DNA of 64,000 bases from Sphingomonas phyllosphaerae 5.2 (GTDB lineage: Bacteria; Pseudomonadota; Alphaproteobacteria; Sphingomonadales; Sphingomonadaceae), in assembly GCF_000419605.1 (NCBI RefSeq), contig NZ_ATTI01000001.1, forward strand, positions 1,277,501 to 1,341,500, read 5' to 3'. The position numbers were made by a program, and so were the translations under genes. The notes under the pieces are model-generated. The model was given only the letters and a program-made list of their open reading frames with translations. It searched no databases and was not told where the DNA came from. Below, piece after piece: positions 1 to 8,216 of this stretch; the first letter of the stretch is position 1, and every line of letters starts with the position of its first letter.

Positions 1-1
1 G

Positions 2-925
2 CAGGGGTTCGTCGATGAGGTGGCGATGGATTTCGTCGCGAGCGGCGGCGCGAAGGTGCCGTGCCTGGTCAACGGCGCCGAGCAGCGCGACGCCGATGGC
101 ACGCTGGTCGCGACGCAGTTCGCGATCTTCCGGGCGGCCGAGCGGCGGCGCTACGAACGCGCGCTGATCGACACGCATCAGGCCAGCGAGCGGGTGGTGC
201 TGGCCGAGCGGGCGACGTCGCATCTGCGTGAACAGTTCATCGCAGTGCTGGGCCACGACCTGCGCAACCCGCTGGCCGCGATCGACAGCGGGATCCAGTT
301 GCTGGTGCGGCGCGAGGCCGTGAGCGAGCAGGGGCAGCAGGTGCTCTCGCTGATGCACGGCAGCGTGATGCGCGCGTCGGAGCTGATCGACAACGTTCTC
401 GATTTCGCGCGCGGGCGACTGGGTGGAGGACTGGGCCTCAGCCGCGATGCGACTGCGCCACTGGCGCCGGTGCTGGAGCAGGTGGTCGCGGAGATCGTGT
501 CGGTGGCACCGGACCGGATGATCCGCAGCGAGATCGCCATCGTCGATCCGGTCGATTGCGACCGGGCGCGGATCGGGCAGATGCTGTCGAACCTGCTCGG
601 CAATGCTGTGACGCACGGGTCACCGACCGAGCCGATTACGGTGCGCGCGTGGACCGGGGAGGGCCGGCTCACGATCGCGGTCGCGAATGGCGGCGCGCCG
701 ATCGACGAGCCGACGCGGCAGAAGTTGTTCCACCCTTTCTTTCGCGGCGAGTTGCGGCCGAACCAGGACGGGCTCGGGCTGGGGCTGCACATCGCCTCGC
801 AGATCGCCGCTGCGCACGGCGGCACGCTGGACGTGACGTCCGACAGCCGCGAGACGTGCTTCACGTTCGTGATGCCGGTGCGGCCGGATGAGGAAGGCCA
901 GGGGCGCGGCGAAGGTCAGTGCTGA
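2..925 (+). CDS. Sensor histidine kinase, 5' end outside the window
   Basis: This is a partial gene. The frame is open to the left edge, so the first codon seen (2-4) is internal; a GTG at 20 is probably not the true start. The first 50 or so residues look like the end of a PAS domain. Counting from the GTG, the HisKA dimerisation helix carries the phospho-acceptor His79 in HDLRNP. The HATPase domain follows with an N box (MLSNLLGNAV) and the GLGLGL lid near the C-terminus. It ends in TGA at 925 with no fused receiver. It should autophosphorylate on His and pass phosphate to a response regulator that is not visible here. The protein is probably cytoplasmic because no membrane segment is seen, but its sensory half is missing. 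The next gene converges on it, so its operon partners lie to the left. Confidence 0.85.
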   Translation, partial: QGFVDEVAMDFVASGGAKVPCLVNGAEQRDADGTLVATQFAIFRAAERRRYERALIDTHQASERVVLAERATSHLREQFIAVLGHDLRNPLAAIDSGIQLLVRREAVSEQGQQVLSLMHGSVMRASELIDNVLDFARGRLGGGLGLSRDATAPLAPVLEQVVAEIVSVAPDRMIRSEIAIVDPVDCDRARIGQMLSNLLGNAVTHGSPTEPITVRAWTGEGRLTIAVANGGAPIDEPTRQKLFHPFFRGELRPNQDGLGLGLHIASQIAAAHGGTLDVTSDSRETCFTFVMPVRPDEEGQGRGEGQC

Positions 926-959
926 AGATGCGTCAGCATCGCCCGCGCGCAGACGACGG

Positions 960-1454
960 TCACCAGCCGCGGCTGCCGGGGATGCCCTTGAACGGACCGA
1001 CGACGCGGGACGTGATCCAGCCGCCGTAGAACTCGCCGGGCTGCGGGGTCACGGTCTCACCGTCGACGGTGCAGCGGTCGAATGGGGCGGCGTAGAAGGA
1101 GACGTGATCGCGCAGCGCCGCGAACGCCGGGGTGGGGTTGGCGTAACTCCAGCCGACGCGCGGCAACACGAGACCGCCGACGACGACGTCCCAGTAAGTG
1201 GCGGCGCCCTTCCACTCGCAAAACGAACTACCGTCCGCGCGGCGCAGCACGCCGGGGGCGATGTCCGCGCGCGGTATGTAATAGCCGGGCGGATGGCTCG
1301 TCTCCAGCGTGCGGATCGCGGCGCGCGTCTCGGCGATGATCCGGCCGCCGTGCTCGATCCGGATGTGTGCGTCGGTCGGCTGGGCGATGGCAGGGCGCGG
1401 GTAGGCCCAGACGCTCTCCTGACCGGGGGCGGCGGGATCGGGACGCGGCCTCAT
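960..1454 (-). CDS. DUF427 domain protein
   Basis: A protein of 164 residues of the DUF427 family, small beta-rich proteins of unknown biochemical role. Recognisable parts are the central segment with SFCEWKGAATYWDV and the FYAAPFDRCTVDGE / PGEFYGGWIT blocks near the C-terminus. The frame continues upstream to 1595, but the ATG at 1454 overlaps the TGA of the preceding gene (1451-1453) in an ATGA junction, which fixes the start by translational coupling. It is the last gene of a minus-strand operon with the DCC protein and the TctE/TctD-like pair. No signal peptide or membrane segment is seen. Family membership is clear; the function is unknown. Confidence 0.85.
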   Translation of the reverse strand: MRPRPDPAAPGQESVWAYPRPAIAQPTDAHIRIEHGGRIIAETRAAIRTLETSHPPGYYIPRADIAPGVLRRADGSSFCEWKGAATYWDVVVGGLVLPRVGWSYANPTPAFAALRDHVSFYAAPFDRCTVDGETVTPQPGEFYGGWITSRVVGPFKGIPGSRGW

Positions 1455-1813
1455 GACGGTAGCACCCGTCGGGCGGCGCGCTGCAGCGATGGCCGGAGGC
1501 GCAGGAAGCCGAGATAGCCAATCTCCAGCCCGCGCAGCATGATAGGGGCACGGGCGAGCAAGCCGAGCGGCCGGAGCAGCGGGATCGCGCGCCACATCGC
1601 CGCGAAGGCCGCAGCGCCGGAAAGCAGTTCGCCATCCTCACGGGCGTGGAAGCGGGCGAGCAAGGCACGCCGATCGAGCGGGCAGGTGTCCGGGCCGGAC
1701 GTGCTCGCATCGACGAAGCGGATTGCGCCGCGCGTGTCGAGGCGGCGCATCAGCGCAATTTCGGCGCGGCAGAGCGGGCAGGCGCCATCGTGCCAGACGG
1801 TAAGGTCGGTCAT
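1451..1813 (-). CDS. DCC (DUF393) family thiol-disulfide oxidoreductase-like protein
   Basis: A 120-residue protein with the family hallmark close to the N-terminus: WHDGACPLCRAE, where the Cys-x-x-Cys pair sits in a thioredoxin-like context. The family is annotated as putative thiol-disulfide oxidoreductases, but substrates are unknown. The ATG at 1813 is preferred over one at 1822 because it overlaps the TGA of the upstream kinase (1810-1812) in an ATGA junction. Its own stop overlaps the start of the DUF427 gene in the same manner, so three successive genes are translationally coupled. A hydrophobic stretch in the second half (LLRPLGLLARAPIML) may be a membrane-associating helix. Confidence 0.85.
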   Translation of the reverse strand: MTDLTVWHDGACPLCRAEIALMRRLDTRGAIRFVDASTSGPDTCPLDRRALLARFHAREDGELLSGAAAFAAMWRAIPLLRPLGLLARAPIMLRGLEIGYLGFLRLRPSLQRAARRVLPS

Positions 1814-3255
1814 CGGGAGCATATGGTGACGTTCGAGCCCGTTGCATCGGCGATTTCGACGCGCCGGTGCGCGAAAACGAGCCGAACGATCAGGCCGGGT
1901 GCCGCATCGTCCATCGTGACGCGCGCGCCCATTCGCGCCGCGGCGGAGCGGACGACCGCGAGGCCGAGTCCGCTGCCGTCCGGGCCGTCGGCGGGGGCGA
2001 GACGGACGAAGCGGTCGAAGACGCGCGCGCGGTCGGCGGCGGCGATGCCGGGTCCGTCGTCGCGCACCGAAAGCTCGACCGCATCCTGATGCACGACGAT
2101 CGCGACCGTCACGTTGCCGCCGCGGCGATTGTAGCGGATCGCATTGTCGACCAGGTTGCTCACGATCTCGACCATCATCGTGCGATGCCCGGTGATCCAG
2201 GCCGGGGCGTCGTCGGCGTCGAGTTGCAGTTCGACGCCGGCCGCGATCGCCTCGCCGATCCGGCGGCCGATCACGCGCACCGCGACCTCGCGCAGGTCGA
2301 CACGTTCCTGCGGGGCGGAGGTCCCGGCTTCCTCGGCACGGGCGAGCGCGAGCAATTGGACCAGCAGCCGTTCGAGCCGGGCGGCGGCGTCGGCGATCTC
2401 GTCCAGCGCGCCCGGCGCGCCGCGCCGCGCCAGCGCGACCTGCACCTTCAGCACCGACAGCGGCGTGCGCATCTGATGCGAGGCGTCGGCGGTGAAGCGG
2501 CGCGTCGCGGCGGTGGCGGTGTCGAGTTGCGCCAGCAATCCGTCGAAGGCGTCCGACAACGGGCGCAGCTCGAGCGGGAGCGGCCCGGCGTCGAGCGGCG
2601 AGAGATCGGGCGCGGCCGGGCCGTCGCGCGCCTCAACCGCCCCGCGCAGCCGCGCCAGCGGGCGCAGGCTCCATCCGAGCGCCGGCCGCAGCAGCAGCAC
2701 CGCGGTACCGACCAGCGCCACTTCGCCGAACAGCAACGCGAGCAGCAGCCGCCGCTTGAGCGCGCTGCGACCGTCGAGCGTCTCGGCGACCTGGACGATC
2801 ACCGGCCGTTCGATCGCGGGGAGAGCGCGGCGCACCTCGGCGATGCGGATCGGCTGGCCGCGATAGGTGGCGAAGCGGAAGCGCGGCTGGTCGATCGCGA
2901 GGTCGGCGGGGTCGGCGGCGGGCAGATCGGCATAGCCGGTGAGGAGCTCGCCGCCGATCGCGATGCGATAATAGACGTTGTCGCGCTCGCTGTTCTCCAG
3001 CATCCCGAACGCAGCGGGCGGCAGGTCGAGCGTTACCTCGCCGCGTTCGACCTGGACCGTCTCGGCGATCGCACCCAGCGCGCCGCCGAGCACGCGATCG
3101 TTGGTGCGGCGTACGACGTCGGCGATCAGCGCGGCGCCGACGATGCCCAGCACGATCGCGGCGCCCAGCAGCGGCCCGAGCATCGCGACCAGCAGGCGCG
3201 TGCGCAACGCGATGGCGCCACCGCCGCCGCCGCCACCGCCGCCGCCCGCCGCCAT
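1810..3255 (-). CDS. TctE-like sensor histidine kinase
   Basis: An inner-membrane sensor kinase of 481 residues with the TctE layout: TM1 about 22-47, a periplasmic domain of about 120 residues, TM2 about 168-190, a HAMP-like linker, HisKA with His260 (DASHQMRTPL), then HATPase with N box (VSNLVDNAIRYN) and the DGPGI and GSGLGLAVV motifs. It should phosphorylate the OmpR-type regulator encoded just upstream; the regulator's TGA and this ATG overlap (TGATG at 3253-3257). TctE-type kinases classically sense tricarboxylates, and a citrate-type transporter cluster lies divergently next door. An oddity is ten consecutive glycines at residues 4-13, encoded by a repetitive GCC/ACC tract at 3217-3246, right before the first transmembrane helix. 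Confidence 0.88.
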   Translation of the reverse strand: MAAGGGGGGGGGGAIALRTRLLVAMLGPLLGAAIVLGIVGAALIADVVRRTNDRVLGGALGAIAETVQVERGEVTLDLPPAAFGMLENSERDNVYYRIAIGGELLTGYADLPAADPADLAIDQPRFRFATYRGQPIRIAEVRRALPAIERPVIVQVAETLDGRSALKRRLLLALLFGEVALVGTAVLLLRPALGWSLRPLARLRGAVEARDGPAAPDLSPLDAGPLPLELRPLSDAFDGLLAQLDTATAATRRFTADASHQMRTPLSVLKVQVALARRGAPGALDEIADAAARLERLLVQLLALARAEEAGTSAPQERVDLREVAVRVIGRRIGEAIAAGVELQLDADDAPAWITGHRTMMVEIVSNLVDNAIRYNRRGGNVTVAIVVHQDAVELSVRDDGPGIAAADRARVFDRFVRLAPADGPDGSGLGLAVVRSAAARMGARVTMDDAAPGLIVRLVFAHRRVEIADATGSNVTICSR

Positions 3256-3920
3256 CAGCGCGCGTCGATCATATAGCCCACGCCGCGCACGGTGCGGATC
3301 TGCGGCCCGTCCGCCCCGAGCTTGCCGCGCAGGCGGGTGACGTGGACCTCGATCGCGTTGGGGCCGACCGGCTCGTCATAGCCGAAGACCTCCGCGAGCA
3401 GCAGTTCGCGCGGCACGACCTGCCCGGCGCGCGTGGCGAGCGCATCGAGCACCGCCCATTCGCGGCGGCGCAGGTCCAGCGCGCGCCCGGCCACCTCCGC
3501 CGCGCCGCTCGAGCGGTTGAGGGTGAGCGCGCCGATCGTCACGACCGGCACCGGATCCCCGCCGCGCCGTCGCCCGAGTGCACGCACGCGCGCCTCCAGC
3601 TCGGCGGGATCGAAGGGCTTGCGCAGGTAATCGTCGGCGCCGAGATCGAGCCCGCGCACGCGGTCGTCGAGCGCGTCACGTGCGGTGAGCATCAGCACCG
3701 GCACCTTCTCGCCGCGCCGGCGCAACCGTTCGAGGACGGTGAAGCCGTCGATGTCGGGCAGCCCGACGTCGAGGATCAGCAGCGCATATGGCTCGGCCGA
3801 CACCAGGCCGAGCGCTTCCTCGCCGCTGGCCGAGTGATCGACCGCGTGCCCGCCGGCGCGCAGCAGCGCGGCGATGCTGCGCGCGAGCGCCGCATCGTCC
3901 TCCACCATCAGGATGCGCAC
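3255..3920 (-). CDS. TctD-like response regulator (OmpR/PhoB family)
   Basis: A transcription factor of 221 residues. The receiver domain (1 to about 115) shows the acidic pocket ED at 7-8, the phospho-acceptor Asp51 in LILDVGLP, Thr79 and Lys101 (DDYLRKPF). The C-terminal winged helix (about 125-221) contains LRRREWAVLDAL and ends EVHVTRLRGKLG..IRTVRGVGYMID, the usual OmpR signature. It is the first gene of the operon with the TctE-like kinase, DCC and DUF427 genes. The 283-bp gap to the divergent solute-binding gene is the natural place for its binding sites. The likely targets are that uptake cluster and its own operon, by analogy with TctD control of tricarboxylate transport; this is inference from context. 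Confidence 0.9.
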   Translation of the reverse strand: MRILMVEDDAALARSIAALLRAGGHAVDHSASGEEALGLVSAEPYALLILDVGLPDIDGFTVLERLRRRGEKVPVLMLTARDALDDRVRGLDLGADDYLRKPFDPAELEARVRALGRRRGGDPVPVVTIGALTLNRSSGAAEVAGRALDLRRREWAVLDALATRAGQVVPRELLLAEVFGYDEPVGPNAIEVHVTRLRGKLGADGPQIRTVRGVGYMIDAR

Positions 3921-4203
3921 GAGCGGTTTCCGATCACGTCATGCCATCGGCACGGCGAGGATGCCGATCCGCCGGGCGTCGCGGAGAGGGCGCGATGCGT
4001 GGGTGTCGCCATCGACGCGCACCGCCGCGTCGGACCGAAATCATCCCGCCGCGAAGCAGGCGCCCGCGGGGCAATGCCGGCGGCGCGACGTGGCCGGAGA
4101 CCGCTCATGCCGCGATCCGGTGAAAGGTTGCTGACAGGTCCACCCGATACTCCACGATCAGAGCTTATCCGAGCGAAGACGCGGAAAAGCGAGAGGAGCC
4201 GGG
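3921..4203. promoter_or_regulatory. Divergent intergenic region between the TctD/TctE-like operon and the uptake cluster
   Basis: A 283-bp gene-free stretch between two divergently read operons. I see no convincing coding frame. Just before the plus-strand gene there is a good ribosome-binding site (GAGAGGAG, 4190-4197). No clear sigma-70 boxes or repeated half-sites can be named with confidence. Because a two-component regulator and its probable target operon diverge from here, promoters and regulator sites for both are expected within it. Confidence 0.4.
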
Positions 4204-5277
4204 ATGCGAAAGATCCTATTTGTAGCAATTGCCGCGGTCGCGACCGCCGCGCCGCTTGGCGCGCAGCAGCGCCCGACCGGTTATCCGCGCGCCTATGACA
4301 CGCTGATCGCGGATGCGCGTGCGGAGCGCGTCCTGACGATCTACGGCAATGCCGATCGCAGCGAGCTGGTCGACGTGGTCGCCGCATTCCGCCGGACCTA
4401 TCCGGGAATCGCGGTCCGCTATGCCGATCTCGGCTCGACCGAAATCTACCGCCGGCTGGTGCGCGAGACGCAGGCGCGGCGGCCGTCCGGCGACCTGATC
4501 TGGTCGTCGGCGATGGACCTGCAGATCAAGCTGATCAACGACGGCTATGCGCAGGGTTACGCCAGCCCGGAGAAGCCGGCATTGCCGCCCGCCGCGGTGT
4601 GGAAGAACATGGGCTATGGCGTCACCGCCGAGCCGATCGGCATCGTGTACAACCGTCGGCTGATCCCCGATGCAGCGATGCCGCGCAGCCATGCCGCGCT
4701 GGAGGCGCTGCTGCGGCGTCGCCGCGCGCTGTTCACCGGCAAGGTCACGACCTTCGACCCGACGCGATCGAACGTCGGCTATCTCTATCTGGCGCAGGAC
4801 ATGGCGATCACGCGCGACAGCCGGACGCTGTTCGCGGCGATCGCCGCGACGCGGCCGGTGCTGCAGGCGAAGACCGAGCCGATGCTGGCGGCGGTGATCG
4901 CGGGCAAGCAGGCGATCGCCTATAACGTCATCGGCTCCTATGCGCTGGAACGCGCCAAGCGCGTGCCGCAGCTCGGCGTCGTCTTCCCCGGCGATTACAC
5001 GATCGTCACCTCGCGGATCGCGTTCATCGCCCGCGACGCGCGATCGCCCGCCGCAGCAAAGCTGTTTCTCGATTTCCTGCTGTCGCGCCGCGGGCAGACG
5101 CTGCTGGCGCGGCGCAGCCTGTGGCCGGTGCGCACCGACGTGCGCGCGCGGCGGCTGCCCGCGGCGCAGGCGCGGCCGATCCGCGTCGGGCCGCAATTGC
5201 TCGTCCATCTCGATCGCATCACGCGCCAGCGCTTCCTGCGCGAGTGGCAGGCGATCCTTTCCGGAGTGTCCCGATGA
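4204..5277 (+). CDS. Periplasmic solute-binding protein of ABC-transporter type
   Basis: A 357-residue protein with a Sec signal peptide (basic MRK, hydrophobic core, cleavage near LGA-QQ at about residue 20). The mature part resembles the bacterial family-1/6 extracellular solute-binding fold used by iron(III)- and related oxyanion- or organic-acid-binding proteins: VLTIYGNADRSELVDVVAAF near the start, DLIWSSAMDLQIKLI, and FPGDYTIVTSRIAFI late in the protein. The start has a strong Shine-Dalgarno (GAGGAG, 6 bases before ATG). The stop TGA overlaps the porin ATG (ATGA at 5274-5277). No ABC ATPase or permease gene is adjacent, so it may pass ligand to the TctE-like sensor or to another transporter. 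The ligand is not readable from the sequence. Confidence 0.85.
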   Translation: MRKILFVAIAAVATAAPLGAQQRPTGYPRAYDTLIADARAERVLTIYGNADRSELVDVVAAFRRTYPGIAVRYADLGSTEIYRRLVRETQARRPSGDLIWSSAMDLQIKLINDGYAQGYASPEKPALPPAAVWKNMGYGVTAEPIGIVYNRRLIPDAAMPRSHAALEALLRRRRALFTGKVTTFDPTRSNVGYLYLAQDMAITRDSRTLFAAIAATRPVLQAKTEPMLAAVIAGKQAIAYNVIGSYALERAKRVPQLGVVFPGDYTIVTSRIAFIARDARSPAAAKLFLDFLLSRRGQTLLARRSLWPVRTDVRARRLPAAQARPIRVGPQLLVHLDRITRQRFLREWQAILSGVSR

Positions 5278-6752
5278 AGATCCTGCGTACCGGCTGCGCT
5301 TTGTTCGCGCTTGCCGTCGCCACGCCCGCGCTGGCGCAGACGCCCAGCCAGGCGGAACTGGCCGACCTCGTGCGGGCGCAGGCCGCCGAGATCGCGTTGC
5401 TGAAGGCGCGGCTCGATCGCATGGAAGGCGCGCAGCAGGCGGCCGTCGCCGCGGCGCCGATCCCGGTCACCCCGCCGCCGCAGGTGGCGCAGGCCGCGCC
5501 GGTGCCGCGCGTCACCGTGCCGTTCGCGCCGCAGCTCGCTCCGCCCGGCCCAGCCGAGCGCAGTATCGCGCAGGCGACCGCATCGCGCGACAATCCATCG
5601 GGCGTGACGACCGAATGGGGCGCGGGGTTGCCGGTGTTCCATTCCGCGGACGGCGTCTACACCTTCAAGCCGCGCGGCCGCATCCTCGCCGACGTCAGCT
5701 CCACCTTCGGGTCGAAATCGGACACCCGCAACCTGACCACCACCGGGATGCGCGCGCTGCGCCTCGGGCTCGAGGGCGGGGTAGGGCCGCACTTCTTCTA
5801 CCAGATGGAGGCCGACTTCTCGGAGAACGAGGTCGACGTGGTCACCGCGTTCATCGGCTGGCGCAACCGGATCAACGCCGCGTTCGACTATGACGTGCGC
5901 GCGGGGCACCTGTTCAACGATCGCGGCTTCGAGGGATCGACGGGATCGGACTCTACGCCGTTCCTCGAGCGGACCGCGGTGGCGACGGCGATCATTCCGC
6001 AGCGCGGCTTCTACGGGCTGGGCGTGATGCCGCGGCTGTTCTGGAAAAGCGGTCACGCCTCGCTGACCGTCACCGGCGACCGGATCGACGGCACGCAGGC
6101 GGTGAGCGACGGGCGTACCGTGCTGGGGCGTGCGCACTGGAACCCGGTCAAGACCGACGACACGGTGCTGCACCTCGGGATCTGGGGCTTCGACGAAAGC
6201 CTGTCGCCGGCGGCGACGACGCTGACGCGCAACACGGTGATCGGCGGTCGCTTCAACGGCGGCCTGCGCGTCTCGTCCGGGCCGTTGCCGGGCGGGACGG
6301 GGACGACCGGCTATGGGCTGGAACTGGGCGGCTATCGCGGGCCGTTGTGGTTCATGGCCGAGGGCGGCCGGCGCCGTGCGCGGCTCGACGGCGGGCGCGC
6401 CGATTTCGTCAGCAAGGCGTGGAGCCTGTCGGGCGGTTTCTTCCTGACCGGCGACCTGCCGCCGTACAATCCGCGGCTCGGCAGCTTCGGCCAGCCGCGC
6501 GTCAAGCGCCCGACCTTCGACGGTGGCCCCGGCGCGATCGAGCTGACCGCGCGCTACGAGAACCTCGACTATACCGATCTGCCGACCGGTGGCGAGGGAT
6601 GGGCGGGGACGCTGGGGGTCAATTGGTACCTCAACAGTTTCACCCGGCTGCAGCTGAACGCCATCCACTGGCACACCGACAATCGCAGCGGCGCCGTGAC
6701 CGGCAGCGACGACGGCCAGACCGTCAGCGCCCGCGTCGGCGTCACCTTCTAG
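5274..6752 (+). CDS. OprP/OprO-like outer-membrane porin
   Basis: A 492-residue outer-membrane beta-barrel of the phosphate-selective porin O/P family. The signal peptide is cleaved after ATPALA (residue 21). A short coiled coil follows (AELADLVRAQAAEIALLKARLDRM), then a proline-rich linker and the barrel, which ends in a terminal phenylalanine (RVGVTF), the usual recognition signal for outer-membrane insertion. The ATG at 5274 lies inside the ATGA overlap with the solute-binding gene, so the two are translationally coupled and probably supply the same solute. The family name implies anion selectivity, but many members in sphingomonads transport other acids. A longer in-frame extension to 5121 overlaps the upstream gene and lacks a signal peptide, so it is rejected. 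Confidence 0.88.
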   Translation: MKILRTGCALFALAVATPALAQTPSQAELADLVRAQAAEIALLKARLDRMEGAQQAAVAAAPIPVTPPPQVAQAAPVPRVTVPFAPQLAPPGPAERSIAQATASRDNPSGVTTEWGAGLPVFHSADGVYTFKPRGRILADVSSTFGSKSDTRNLTTTGMRALRLGLEGGVGPHFFYQMEADFSENEVDVVTAFIGWRNRINAAFDYDVRAGHLFNDRGFEGSTGSDSTPFLERTAVATAIIPQRGFYGLGVMPRLFWKSGHASLTVTGDRIDGTQAVSDGRTVLGRAHWNPVKTDDTVLHLGIWGFDESLSPAATTLTRNTVIGGRFNGGLRVSSGPLPGGTGTTGYGLELGGYRGPLWFMAEGGRRRARLDGGRADFVSKAWSLSGGFFLTGDLPPYNPRLGSFGQPRVKRPTFDGGPGAIELTARYENLDYTDLPTGGEGWAGTLGVNWYLNSFTRLQLNAIHWHTDNRSGAVTGSDDGQTVSARVGVTF

Positions 6753-6775
6753 AGCGGGATGAGATCGGGTGGATC

Positions 6776-6852
6776 CGTCATTGCGAACGCGGCGAAGCAA
6801 TCCCGAGCCGGACCAGGACGCCCAGGATCGCTTCGCTGCGCCCGCAACGACG
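6776..6852. repeat. Palindromic intergenic repeat, family 1, copy 1
   Basis: Two 28-bp arms in inverted orientation, 6776-6803 beginning CGTCATTGCGAACGC and 6825-6852 ending CCGCAACGACG, match at about 23 of 28 positions. They can form a long hairpin between the porin and the CitMHS transporter. The core GCGAAGC(A/G)ATCC recurs at 46708-46785 and 63342-63531, always between genes. It looks like a REP/BIME-type repeat and could act as a terminator or mRNA stabiliser between the first two and last two genes of this cluster. Confidence 0.8.
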
Positions 6853-6908
6853 AATGTCCGGTTCGCCCGGATCGCGTTCAAGCCACAACTATCAACCAAG
6901 GACTTGCC

Positions 6909-8216
6909 ATGAACCTGGCTTTGCTCGGCTTCCTTATGGTGGCCACCTTCATGACGCTCATCATGACCAAACGGATGACGCCGCTGGTCGCGTTGATCGT
7001 CATCCCGACGCTGTTCGGGTTGATCGCGGGACAGGCGGCGGGCCTGGGCGCGATGATGATCGACGGGATCAAGAACCTCGCGCCGACCGGCGTGATGCTG
7101 CTGTTCGCGATCCTCTTCTTCTCGACGATGACCGATACCGGGCTGTTCGATCCGCTGGTCGGGCGGTTGATCCGGCTGGTGCACGGCGATCCGACCCGGA
7201 TCCTGCTGGGCACCGTGGTGCTGTGTGCGCTCGTCAGCCTGGATGGCGACGGATCGACGACGTACATCATCACGATCGCCGCGCTGCTGCCGCTCTACAA
7301 GCGTTACGGCATGAACCGGCTGTACCTGTGCTGCCTGTTGATGGCGACCAGCGGGGTGATGAACCTGACGCCGTGGGGCGGGCCGACCGCGCGCGCCGCC
7401 AGCGCGCTGAAGCTCGATCCCGCGACGCTGTTCCTGCCGCTGATCCCCGGCATGATCGCCGGGCTGGCGTCGCTGCTGGCGCTGGCGGTGTGGTTCGGTC
7501 GCAAGGAGCGGACGCGGATCGGCGCGGTGGAGGCGCGTGACGAGGACGTCGACTTCACCGGCATGGCGGTCTCGCAATATCCCGAGGCGCGTCGCCCGAA
7601 GCTGATCTGGTTCAACGCCCTGCTGGTCGTCACGCTGCTGACGCTGCTGGTGTGGGGCGTGCTGCCGCTGTCGGTGCTGATGATGATCGCCTTCGCGATC
7701 GCGATGATCGTCAATTATCCCGGCGTCGCCGAGCAGAAGGAGCGGATCGCCGCGCATGCCGGCAACGTGCTGTCGGTCGTGTCGCTGATCTTCGCGGCCG
7801 GCATCTTCACCGGCATCCTCGGCGGCACCGGGATGGTCGAGGCGATGAGCAAGGAAGTGGTCGGCATGATCCCGCCGGCGATGGGGCCGTATATGGCGCC
7901 GATCACCGCCGCGCTGAGCCTGCCGTTCACGTTCTTCATCTCCAACGACGCCTTCTACTTCGGGATGCTGCCGATCCTGGCGGAGGCGGGTGCGCATTAC
8001 GGGGTATCGCCGACCGCGATCGCGCGCGCGTCGCTGATGGGGCAGCCGGTCCACCTGCTGAGCCCGCTGGTGCCGTCGACCTACCTGCTGGTCAGCCTGT
8101 GCGGGATCGACCTCGCCGATCACCAGCGCTTCACGCTGCTGCCCGCGATCATGGTGTGCGTCGTGATGACGCTGGTCGGGCTGATCGCCTTCGCCTTTCC
8201 GTTCGTCGCAGGATGA
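6909..8216 (+). CDS. CitMHS-family citrate:metal symporter
   Basis: An inner-membrane protein of 435 residues with about 12 hydrophobic segments, of the CitMHS family, which carries citrate complexed with divalent metal together with protons. Typical motifs are the early DGDGSTTYIITIAALLPLY segment, TPWGGPTARAA, and FTFFISNDAFYFGMLPILAE near the C-terminus. The ATG at 6909 follows AAGGA and matches the family N-terminus; an in-frame extension back to 6759 only translates the palindromic repeat. Its stop overlaps the next ATG (ATGA at 8213-8216). With the TctD/TctE-like pair, porin and binding protein, this supports an organic-acid (citrate-like) uptake cluster: porin for the outer membrane, this protein for the inner membrane. 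Confidence 0.92.
   Translation: MNLALLGFLMVATFMTLIMTKRMTPLVALIVIPTLFGLIAGQAAGLGAMMIDGIKNLAPTGVMLLFAILFFSTMTDTGLFDPLVGRLIRLVHGDPTRILLGTVVLCALVSLDGDGSTTYIITIAALLPLYKRYGMNRLYLCCLLMATSGVMNLTPWGGPTARAASALKLDPATLFLPLIPGMIAGLASLLALAVWFGRKERTRIGAVEARDEDVDFTGMAVSQYPEARRPKLIWFNALLVVTLLTLLVWGVLPLSVLMMIAFAIAMIVNYPGVAEQKERIAAHAGNVLSVVSLIFAAGIFTGILGGTGMVEAMSKEVVGMIPPAMGPYMAPITAALSLPFTFFISNDAFYFGMLPILAEAGAHYGVSPTAIARASLMGQPVHLLSPLVPSTYLLVSLCGIDLADHQRFTLLPAIMVCVVMTLVGLIAFAFPFVAG

Noticed and set aside
4995..8123. A 1042-codon minus-strand frame opposite the porin and CitMHS genes
   Set aside because: It is composed of Arg/Gln/His-rich shadow sequence antisense to recognised genes and has no ribosome site.
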